A stretch of DNA of 6,457 nucleotides from Streptosporangiaceae bacterium (GTDB lineage Bacteria; Actinomycetota; Actinomycetes; Streptosporangiales; Streptosporangiaceae), in contig JASHTT010000463.1 of the NCBI GenBank assembly GCA_030040415.1, forward strand, positions 1 to 6,457, given 5' to 3'. This document shows positions 1 to 4,918 of the stretch, in pieces. The position numbers were made by a program, and so were the translations under genes. The first letter of the stretch is position 1. The number at the start of each line of letters is the position of its first letter. A model generated the notes under the pieces. The model was given only the letters and a program-made list of their open reading frames with translations. It had not been told where the DNA came from and searched no databases.

Positions 1-143
1 TCATCGACATCGACCAGCTGTGCCTGTCGCCGCAGTGCGGGTTCTCCTCGACCAAGGAGGGGAACGACCTGACCCAGCAGCAGCAGTGGGACAAGCTGGC
101 GCTGATCGTCGAGACTGCGCGGGACGTGTGGGGTTCCGCCTGA
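1..143 (+). CDS. MetE-like methyltransferase (cobalamin-independent methionine synthase family), C-terminal end only
   Basis: Only the last 46 codons and the TGA stop are in the window; reading begins in frame at base 3. The segment LCLSPQCGFSST followed by a helix ending ETARDVWG matches the end of the UROD/MetE-like barrel. In that family the Cys of the S-P-Q-C-G-F motif (here the codon at 36-38) is one of the zinc ligands that activate the thiol substrate, so the catalytic end is intact as far as it is visible. Family members transfer a methyl group to homocysteine, but many short actinobacterial MetE-like proteins lack the N-terminal MetE half and act on unknown thiols (the epoxyalkane:coenzyme M transferases belong to this superfamily). 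Which type this is cannot be decided from the fragment. It lies 59 bases upstream of, and on the same strand as, the FCD-type repressor. Confidence 0.85.
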   Translation, partial: IDIDQLCLSPQCGFSSTKEGNDLTQQQQWDKLALIVETARDVWGSA

Positions 144-151
144 CGGCTTAT

Positions 152-173
152 TTGCTAGCATTTTCGTTAGCAA
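152..173. promoter_or_regulatory. AT-rich dyad upstream of the FadR-type regulator, candidate operator
   Basis: Between the MetE-like stop (143) and the regulator start (203) an AT-rich patch carries perfect 6-base inverted arms, TTGCTA (152-157) and TAGCAA (168-173), separated by 10 bases, so the arm centres lie 16 bases apart. GntR-family dimers bind short dyads and commonly sit on their own promoters, so this is a reasonable autoregulatory site. The arms are short, and no convincing -35/-10 pair was found beside them. The operator role is inferred. Confidence 0.35.
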
Positions 174-202
174 TACCACGGCAGCGAGGGAGGCGCGCAC
201 CG

Positions 203-934
203 GTGGCTGGCGATGCCAAGCTCGCTGTGGTCGAGGCGGTTCGCACCGCGATTGTGCACGGTGAGTACGCGCCGAGGCAGCGCCTGATCGAGACGGACCT
301 GTGCGAGAGATTCGGCACGTCGAGGTTCATCGCCCGCTCTGCGCTGCAGGAGCTGGCGGGGATGGGGCTCGTCGAATTCGAGCGCAATAAGGGTGCGCGG
401 GTGCGCGACATCCCGCTGACCGAGGCCATCGAGATCACCGAAGTGCGGATGCTGCTGGAGGGACTCATGGCAGCCCGCGCCGCCGAGCGCGTGACGAGAT
501 CGGAGGCGGCCCGGCTGCGTGGCATCGTCACCGACATGCGCACCGCGGTGACCAGGTCGGAGCTGGTCCGGTACAGCGAGCTCAACGGGCGTCTGCACGC
601 CGCAGTGCGCGACATTGCCAAGCACACCACGTCGGACCGGCTGCTGCGGCAGCTTCGCGACCAGACGGTCCGGCACCAGTTCTCGCTGGCGCTGGTGCCC
701 GGCCGGCCAGCGGTTTCGCTCCCTCAGCACGAGGCCATCGTTGCCGCGGTGGTCGCGCGCGACCCGGCTGCAGCCGAGCAAGCAATGCGCCGCCATCTGC
801 AAAGCGTGATCGAGGCGCTGCAGAGTCTGCTTGGCCAGTCAGCGCCGAGGGGACAGCGACGGCAGCCCGCGCAGGGGGCGCGGCGCACCCCGCCCGCCGA
901 GGAGATACTGGCCGCGGCGGCGATACTGTCGTGA
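203..934 (+). CDS. GntR-family transcriptional regulator, FadR subfamily (FCD domain)
   Basis: A 243-residue DNA-binding repressor. The N-terminal winged helix-turn-helix spans about residues 5-70, with IVHGEYAPRQRLIETDLCERFGTS shared in form with the family (start and end of that stretch at residues 17 and 40). The recognition helix reads SRFIARSALQEL where the usual form is SRTPVREALRRL. The all-helical FCD ligand domain covers about 75-210. Three of its usual metal-binding histidines are visible (H132, H176, H198), while the position normally held by Asp is Asn128. A low-complexity tail of about 33 residues follows. The GTG at 203 is chosen because GAGGGAGG at 186-193 lies 9 bases upstream and the protein then starts where GntR proteins normally do. 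The frame stays open upstream to base 20, but that part is antisense-like sequence overlapping the MetE-like gene; TTG at 152 is a weaker alternative start. The stop overlaps the GTG of the dehydrogenase, so the two are probably translationally coupled and the ligand is probably that enzyme's substrate or product. Confidence 0.9.
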   Translation: MAGDAKLAVVEAVRTAIVHGEYAPRQRLIETDLCERFGTSRFIARSALQELAGMGLVEFERNKGARVRDIPLTEAIEITEVRMLLEGLMAARAAERVTRSEAARLRGIVTDMRTAVTRSELVRYSELNGRLHAAVRDIAKHTTSDRLLRQLRDQTVRHQFSLALVPGRPAVSLPQHEAIVAAVVARDPAAAEQAMRRHLQSVIEALQSLLGQSAPRGQRRQPAQGARRTPPAEEILAAAAILS

Positions 935-1731
935 CCACCGCTAGCCCTGTCGTCGCCGTGCTCGGCCTCGGCGAGGCAGGTTCCCTGATCGCCGCTGACC
1001 TCGTTGCTGCCGGCGCGATCGTCCGCGGTTTCGACCCGCGTGTGCCGGCCGGGCCCGGCATCGTAGCGTGCGACAGTGACGCCGATGCGAGCACAGAGGC
1101 GGACGTCGTGATCGCGCTTACCTGTGCGCACGAGGCAGCGGGTGCGCTTAAGGCGGCGCTGCCCAGCATCGGGCGGCACGCTATCTACGCGGACCTGAAC
1201 ACAGCCTCCGCCGGGCTCAAGGAGCACCTGGCTGCCATGGCGGCCGATGCCGGTGTCGCGTTCGCCGACGTGGCGCTGATGTCACCGGTGCCGGGCAACG
1301 GGCTGCACACGCCGATGGTCGCGTCAGGCCCGGCAGCCAGCGACTTCGCCGACGTGTTCGGCCAGCTCGGCGCCACCGTCGAGGTACTGCCCGGACCGCC
1401 GGGAACGGCGGCGGCCCGCAAGCTCGTCCGCAGCGTGTTCTTCAAGGGGCTCGCGGCCGCTGTCACAGAGTCGCTGCGGGCAGCACAAGCCGCCGGCTGC
1501 GAGGACTGGATCAGGGAGAACATCAGCCAGGAGCTGGAGCAGGCCTCGGCCGCCACCCTCGACCGTCTTGAGCAGGGCAGCATCGCGCACGCGCGACGAC
1601 GGGCTGACGAGATGGCCGCCGCGAGGGAACTGCTGACCGAACTGGGTGTGCCGCCGCGGATCGCACGAGCCAGCGAGGAGTGGCTGCAGCAGCTAGTCGC
1701 CGAGCGGCAGGCTGGCTACGACGGCGGGTGA
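931..1731 (+). CDS. NAD(P)-dependent oxidoreductase, 6-phosphogluconate/3-hydroxyisobutyrate dehydrogenase-like with DUF1932 C-terminal domain
   Basis: A 266-residue beta-hydroxyacid dehydrogenase-type enzyme, probably cytosolic. The N-terminal Rossmann fold (about 7-150) starts with the dinucleotide motif G12-x-G14-x-x-G17, and ADLNT (87-91) sits where the family has its DxST/DLNT loop. The segment DVALMSPVPGNG (113-124) matches the substrate-binding loop. In GTAAARKLVRS, K164 is in the place of the catalytic lysine. The C-terminal half (about 160-260), with RSVFFKGLAA and HARRRADEMAAARELL, matches the helical DUF1932 domain. Family members oxidise beta-hydroxy acids to aldehydes or ketones, sometimes with decarboxylation; the substrate here cannot be read from sequence. 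The GTG start shares bases with the TGA of the upstream repressor (GTGA overlap) and has no well-spaced Shine-Dalgarno of its own, which suggests translational coupling. The gene ends 22 bases before the convergent permease gene. A partial, broken relative of its 3' end lies at 4139-4250. Confidence 0.88.
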   Translation: MTTASPVVAVLGLGEAGSLIAADLVAAGAIVRGFDPRVPAGPGIVACDSDADASTEADVVIALTCAHEAAGALKAALPSIGRHAIYADLNTASAGLKEHLAAMAADAGVAFADVALMSPVPGNGLHTPMVASGPAASDFADVFGQLGATVEVLPGPPGTAAARKLVRSVFFKGLAAAVTESLRAAQAAGCEDWIRENISQELEQASAATLDRLEQGSIAHARRRADEMAAARELLTELGVPPRIARASEEWLQQLVAERQAGYDGG

Positions 1732-1737
1732 ACCGGA

Positions 1738-1751
1738 TTCGCCAAGGCGAA
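1738..1751. terminator. Short hairpin between convergent genes, possible bidirectional terminator
   Basis: TTCGCC (1738-1743) and GGCGAA (1746-1751) are perfect complements around AA. This realistically gives a 5-bp stem with a CAAG loop in the 22-base gap between the dehydrogenase and the permease, which converge here. There is no T-tract on either side. Position favours a terminator, but the stem is short. Confidence 0.4.
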
Positions 1752-1753
1752 GG

Positions 1754-2770
1754 CTAGGCATCCCGGCGGCGGACAGCGATCGCGGCCACGGCGATGAGTG
1801 CGACGGCAAGGAATACGAAGATGCCGGTCTCGATGCTCTGGAATGCCCAATACCGGCTGGCGGGCTGGTAAGTGAGGAAGCCGCGGTACCCCTGCCGGGT
1901 AAGGCAGGCAACGGCTGGCAGGGGGCTTACCCCATGCAGATAGGCACTGCATGCTGGCGGCACGCGATCGACGATGACCTGGTTCAGGTGCGCGCTGAAC
2001 TGCTCTCTTAGCTCGATCTTGGCGCTGCCGATGCCCAGGAAGCTTTGCACCTTGCCGCCCGGGCCAAGTGTGCCGCTGGCGAGTTGCCAGAAGGAGCCTC
2101 TCGGCGTGACGGGGTGCAGCAGGTTGTAAGCAGTGGTGATCGCTGTCATGTAGCGCGGGCGGAGGAATTCCGCGACCACGATCCGCAACAGGGCGAAGAG
2201 GCCCAGGGTGACGGCGAGGGCAGGCAGGGTGCGGCGGAGCAGCGTGCCGGCAGTGACGCCGAGCGCCACCGCGAACAGCACATAGCCGACCGGGACTATG
2301 CCCTGTATGTCGAACTGGCCGGGCTGGAAGTTCTGGTGCTTGAGGGCGTTCTCGGGGCCAGACCACCAGGTGACCAGGGCCGAGACGGCGCCGCCCCAGG
2401 CGGCGGCTGCGAGCATGACCCAGCCGATCTTGACGGTGAGCCAGCGGCTGCGACTGATGCCTTGCGTCCATGCGAACTGGTTGGTGCCGGTCTCGAGCTC
2501 CCTGGCCACCAAGGGTCCGCCCCAGAACACTCCCAGCAGCGCCGGCACCGCCACCGTCAGCGTGACGAGCAAGGTCAGGACCGGGCTACCCAGGCTGAGC
2601 ACGTTCGCGAGATCGCCGCACGTCTGGCTGGCGACGCACGCGGTGACGGCGGACTGATACTGCGAGGCTATCTGATGACCTGTGACGAGCAACAGAACGG
2701 CGAACGCTGCGAGCGCGGCAGCGGCGAAGTAGGCCTGGTTGCGGTGCTGCCGCCAGACGAGCCAAGTCAT
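1754..2770 (-). CDS. ABC transporter permease (ABC-2-like), partner of the YtrA-type operon
   Basis: A 338-residue integral membrane protein. It begins with the amphipathic MTWLVWRQHR typical of actinobacterial permeases of this type. Hydrophobic segments lie near residues 13-30, 63-82, 112-136, 158-176, 182-200 and 314-333, giving about six membrane helices. A large loop, probably extracellular, lies at about 201-313 and contains C274 and C289. The segment at about 90-115 (ELETGTNQFAWTQ followed by SRSRWLTVKIG) is the conserved cytoplasmic coupling region of these proteins, which contacts the ATPase. The C-terminal RRRD fits a cytoplasmic end. The ATG overlaps the TGA of the ATPase gene by 4 bases, so the two should be made together as a two-component exporter, most simply as homodimers of each. 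The substrate is unknown; related systems handle peptides, lipids or drugs in envelope-stress responses. It is the last gene of the operon. Confidence 0.88.
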   Translation of the reverse strand: MTWLVWRQHRNQAYFAAAALAAFAVLLLVTGHQIASQYQSAVTACVASQTCGDLANVLSLGSPVLTLLVTLTVAVPALLGVFWGGPLVARELETGTNQFAWTQGISRSRWLTVKIGWVMLAAAAWGGAVSALVTWWSGPENALKHQNFQPGQFDIQGIVPVGYVLFAVALGVTAGTLLRRTLPALAVTLGLFALLRIVVAEFLRPRYMTAITTAYNLLHPVTPRGSFWQLASGTLGPGGKVQSFLGIGSAKIELREQFSAHLNQVIVDRVPPACSAYLHGVSPLPAVACLTRQGYRGFLTYQPASRYWAFQSIETGIFVFLAVALIAVAAIAVRRRDA

Positions 2771-3678
2771 TGGTCTTCTCCGATGGAGGTGAGCTGCGCC
2801 GGTGCCGCCCCTGCTACCTGGCCCATGTAGCCGAGCACGAGTTCTTCCAAGCCGACGTCGGCGACCTCGAAGGCTGGGTCGATGACGGGCCCACTCCGGC
2901 GGATGAGCAGAGTGGTCTGGCGGGCGGTTCGCACGGCTTGCACGAGGGTGTGGTCACGCTCGATGGCCGTGGTGTCCTTGGCCGGTCCGACCAGGACTTG
3001 ATGCTCGGCGAGCAGCGTGTCGATGTCGCCGCACAGCTGGACCCGCGACTTGGCTAGCAGAATGAGGTGGTCACAGGTTCGTTCGAGGTCGGCGAGCAGA
3101 TGCGAGGACAGCACGACGGTCAGGCCGCCGTCGGCCACCGCCTCGGCCAGGTGCGCAAGGAACTGCCGCCGGGCTAACGGATCAAGCGCGGCGACGGGCT
3201 CGTCCAGCAGCAGCAGCCGGGGTCGCTTGGCCAGCGTCAGAGCCAGCGCGAGCTGGGCGCGCTGGCCGCCGGACAGCCTTCCCACTTGCCGGTCAACGGG
3301 AATGTCAAGGCTCTCCAGACGCCGCCGCACCGATGTCCCATCCCAGCGGGCGTTAAGGTGTGCGCCGATTCCGATGTGGTCCTCGGCGGACAGATGGCGG
3401 TACAGCGGGATCTCCTGCGCGAGGAACCCAACGCCGCTGAGAAATGCCGCGTTCTGGCGCGGGGTCCCGCCGAGCACCGTGATGTCGCCGCCCGTGGGCC
3501 GGGCCAGCCCGGTGAGCAGCCGCAGCAGCGTCGTCTTGCCGGCGCCGTTCGGGCCGATCAGCGCCGATATCCGGCCCTCGGGAACGGTGACGGTGGCCTC
3601 GCTCAGGGCTGTGACCCGGCGGTAGCGCTTCGACAGCCTGCGGGTCTGGATAACGGCCGGGTCGCTGCTTGCCATCAT
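2767..3678 (-). CDS. ABC transporter ATP-binding protein
   Basis: A 303-residue cytoplasmic nucleotide-binding subunit that powers the adjacent permease. All motifs are present and in order: Walker A GPNGAGKTT (42-50), Q-loop Gln88, signature LSGGQ (135-139), Walker B RLLLLDE (154-160) with catalytic Glu160, D-loop around 165 and H-loop His193. The segment from about 225 to 303 is a C-terminal extension as found in exporter ATPases of the CcmA/YtrB type; it has no motif I recognise. The gene starts ATGATG; the first ATG (3678) overlaps the TGA of the YtrA-type regulator, and GAGGAGA about 6 bases upstream serves as Shine-Dalgarno. Overlaps of 4 bases at both ends mark it as the middle gene of a tight three-gene operon. 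ATP hydrolysis is certain for the family; the transported compound and direction (probably export) are inferred. Confidence 0.93.
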   Translation of the reverse strand: MMASSDPAVIQTRRLSKRYRRVTALSEATVTVPEGRISALIGPNGAGKTTLLRLLTGLARPTGGDITVLGGTPRQNAAFLSGVGFLAQEIPLYRHLSAEDHIGIGAHLNARWDGTSVRRRLESLDIPVDRQVGRLSGGQRAQLALALTLAKRPRLLLLDEPVAALDPLARRQFLAHLAEAVADGGLTVVLSSHLLADLERTCDHLILLAKSRVQLCGDIDTLLAEHQVLVGPAKDTTAIERDHTLVQAVRTARQTTLLIRRSGPVIDPAFEVADVGLEELVLGYMGQVAGAAPAQLTSIGEDQ

Positions 3679-4067
3679 GCGGTCTCCTCATCGGCCGCCG
3701 CTCGCAGCGTGATGCGCAGCAGCGATTCGATCGACTCGTCATCGAGCCCGGCCTCGCGGGCGCCGCGCACCCAGTGCGCAAGGCTGCGGGCGAGCCGCGA
3801 ATGCGTGCCGGGCGGCGGGCCCGCCGGGCGGCCGACCACGAACGTGCCGTGCCCGGCCCGTGGCTCGACGAGGCCGTCGCGCTCCAGGTCGCGGTAGGCC
3901 TTGAGCACGGTGTTGGGGTTGACCGCGGTAGCCGCAACGACTTCCCGGACGGTGGGCAGCTTGTCGCCCACGTCGAGCACGCCCATCCGGAGCGCCTGCC
4001 GGACCTGCTGGACGATCTGCAGGTACGGCGGCACCACCGAGCGCCCGTCGACGCGGAAGCTAATCAC
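3675..4067 (-). CDS. GntR-family transcriptional regulator, YtrA subfamily
   Basis: A 130-residue repressor. The winged helix-turn-helix occupies about residues 10-80 (PPYLQIVQQVRQAL, KLPTVREVVAATAVNPNTV, then AYRDLERDGLVEPRAGHGTF). Only about 45 residues follow, forming one or two helices for dimerisation rather than a ligand domain; this short C-terminus defines the YtrA group, which usually regulates ABC transporter operons. The start is GTG at 4067; AGGGA lies about 5 bases upstream on the minus strand, and the protein begins as relatives do (ISFRVD). It is the first gene of the operon, overlapping the ATPase gene by 4 bases. The promoter and a dyad lie immediately upstream, so autorepression relieved by an inducer such as an antibiotic is the natural model, by inference from YtrA-type systems. 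Confidence 0.92.
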   Translation of the reverse strand: MISFRVDGRSVVPPYLQIVQQVRQALRMGVLDVGDKLPTVREVVAATAVNPNTVLKAYRDLERDGLVEPRAGHGTFVVGRPAGPPPGTHSRLARSLAHWVRGAREAGLDDESIESLLRITLRAAADEETA

Positions 4068-4082
4068 CTGTGTCCCTAGTTA

Positions 4083-4110
4083 CTAAAGTACTATGACGTT
4101 AAGACTTTAG
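4083..4110. promoter_or_regulatory. Inverted repeat, probable operator of the YtrA-type repressor
   Basis: CTAAAGT (4083-4089) and ACTTTAG (4104-4110) are perfect 7-base inverted arms separated by 14 bases. They lie in a conspicuously AT-rich island (about 4077-4120) within otherwise GC-rich DNA. One arm covers the predicted -10 box of the regulator's promoter, so a bound dimer would block transcription. Related half-sites are nearby: TACT-AA-AGTA at 4081-4090 and the small palindrome TTAGACTAA at 4112-4120. That TTAG/CTAA-type elements recur here suggests more than one bound dimer. Confidence 0.55.
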
Positions 4111-4133
4111 ATTAGACTAAGGGCAGCAGTCAA
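4104..4133 (-). promoter_or_regulatory. Predicted sigma-70-like promoter of the YtrA-ABC operon
   Basis: Read on the minus strand, TTGACT (4133-4128) matches five of six -35 consensus bases. After an 18-base spacer comes TAAAGT (4109-4104), which matches four of six -10 bases. Transcription would start near 4097, leaving a leader of about 30 bases before the GTG at 4067. This is the only good promoter pair seen upstream of the operon. Confidence 0.5.
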
Positions 4134-4138
4134 CGATG

Positions 4139-4250
4139 ACTCTGGCTCGTCCTGGACGCGGAACTCGCGCGGCGGCGCGCTGACGAGATGGCCGCCGCCC
4201 GCGAACTGCTGACCGGGCTGGGCGTGCTCGAACCCAACAAGACCCGATGA
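4139..4250 (+). pseudogene. Remnant of a DUF1932-type dehydrogenase gene (3' fragment, frameshifted)
   Basis: Bases 4167-4226 align without gaps to 1591-1650 of the intact dehydrogenase gene at 51 of 60 positions. In frame they read ARRRADEMAAARELLTGLGV against ARRRADEMAAARELLTELGV. After this the sequence diverges (LEPNKTR) and stops with TGA at 4248-4250. Going upstream, the same frame meets a stop at 4137-4139. The neighbouring frame from 4139 reads TLARPGRGTR, which resembles TLDRLEQGSI of the intact gene; that would imply about 8 bases lost and a frameshift, but this upstream match is weak. No Rossmann domain, start codon or ribosome site belongs to it, so it cannot encode an enzyme. It lies next to the YtrA promoter, on the strand of the DUF1932 gene and of the following gene. 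It may come from partial duplication of the 931-1731 gene or from an older paralogue. Confidence 0.75.
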
Positions 4251-4255
4251 TTCTT

Positions 4256-4271
4256 GGGCCGTCGGGCCGTC
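4256..4271. repeat. Tandem 8-base repeat
   Basis: GGGCCGTC occurs twice in direct succession just after the dehydrogenase remnant's stop. No function is evident; it may be slippage in non-coding sequence. Confidence 0.5.
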
Positions 4272-4305
4272 ATACTTCCGAACCCGTTGGCAGAGGAGGT
4301 CGCTG

Positions 4306-4869
4306 ATGCGCAGCGTGACCTATTCCATGGCCGTCTCGCTTGACGGCTACATCGCTGGGCCCGGCGGCCAGTTCGACTGGAGCATCCCCGACGAGGAACT
4401 CGTCCGTTTCGGCAATGACGAGACACGGAAGGTCGGCGTCATGCTGCTGGGACGAAAGCTGTACGAGACGATGCTGTACTGGGAGACCGCCGGGGAGGAC
4501 CCGTCGCTCGACGACTCAGACCGCGAGTGGATCGCGATCTGGAATCCGCTCCCGAAGGTGGTGTTCTCCAGCACGCTGCCGGCGGTCCAGGGCAACGCCC
4601 GCCTTGCCTGCAGCGGTCTGGCGGAGGAGGTCAAGCGGTTGCGAGCCGAGCCGGGGGAGGGCGATATCGGAATCGGCGGCGCGACTCTCGCCGCCGAGGC
4701 TGCCGCGCTGGGCCTGATCGACGAGTACCAGGCCAGGGTCTACCCAGTGCTGGTTGGCGGTGGCATACCGTTCTTTCCCCAGCACGAGCGCCGGGTGGAT
4801 CTCGAACTCCGCGAGACCCGCACCTTCAGCTCCGGAGTCGTATACCTGCGCTACCACGTAGCGCGCTAA
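4306..4869 (+). CDS. Dihydrofolate reductase family protein (RibD C-terminal domain)
   Basis: A 187-residue single-domain protein of the RibD_C/DHFR-like fold, the usual length for stand-alone members (YyaP/YwjB-like). Visible family features are SLDGYIAG (11-18) after the first strand, LLGRKLYETM (47-56) at the nucleotide-binding region, KVVFSSTL (84-91), and the C-terminal segment with IGIGGATLAAEAAALGLIDE (121-140) followed by YPVLVGGGIPFF. Members are predicted NADPH-dependent reductases of pterin- or pyrimidine-like substrates; most have no proven reaction, and this one should not be called true FolA. The ATG is preceded by AGGAGG at 4294-4299 with 6 bases between, one of the best ribosome sites in the window. 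It stands alone: the remnant lies upstream and the next gene converges from the right. No promoter could be assigned. Such genes are often mobile between actinobacterial genomes. Confidence 0.9.
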   Translation: MRSVTYSMAVSLDGYIAGPGGQFDWSIPDEELVRFGNDETRKVGVMLLGRKLYETMLYWETAGEDPSLDDSDREWIAIWNPLPKVVFSSTLPAVQGNARLACSGLAEEVKRLRAEPGEGDIGIGGATLAAEAAALGLIDEYQARVYPVLVGGGIPFFPQHERRVDLELRETRTFSSGVVYLRYHVAR

Positions 4870-4900
4870 CCCAGCAGTAAAGGCACTTAGTAGTACCCGA

Positions 4901-4918
4901 CCTGGTTAGGGAACCAGG
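4901..4918. terminator. Hairpin between convergent genes, probable bidirectional terminator
   Basis: CCTGGTT (4901-4907) and AACCAGG (4912-4918) form a perfect 7-bp stem with a 4-base loop, 31 bases after the DHFR-like stop. The hairpin includes the stop codon and final codons of the convergent oxidoreductase gene, so it could end transcripts from both sides. It has no T-tract, which is common for actinobacterial terminators. Confidence 0.6.

Noticed and set aside
20..202. N-terminal extension of the FadR-type regulator reading frame to an ATG at base 20
   Set aside because: The extension overlaps the MetE-like coding end in another frame, has no family similarity, and a well-placed ribosome site supports the GTG at 203.
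1716..2830. Long open frames overlapping the permease gene on both strands (for example 1716-2471 minus and 2045-2830 plus)
   Set aside because: They are low-complexity, Arg/Pro/Gly-rich shadow translations expected in GC-rich DNA; the permease frame has membrane helices, a conserved motif and operon overlaps.
3803..3830. GC-only palindromic stretch in the YtrA-type gene
   Set aside because: It encodes a Gly/Pro-rich linker with codon-biased GC repeats; no sign of a site or structure beyond composition.
3286..4079. Plus-strand open frames opposite the ATPase and YtrA-type regulator genes
   Set aside because: No recognisable domain; they are antisense to genes with complete, ordered motifs.
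1732..4140. Transposon or integron carrying the YtrA-ABC operon
   Set aside because: No transposase, integrase, terminal inverted repeats, target-site duplication or tRNA-derived attachment site was visible at either edge.
4306..4869. Calling the DHFR-like gene a true folate dihydrofolate reductase (folA) or riboflavin RibD
   Set aside because: It has only the RibD C-terminal-like domain and the features of the stand-alone DHFR-like family; no deaminase domain and no folate or riboflavin gene context.
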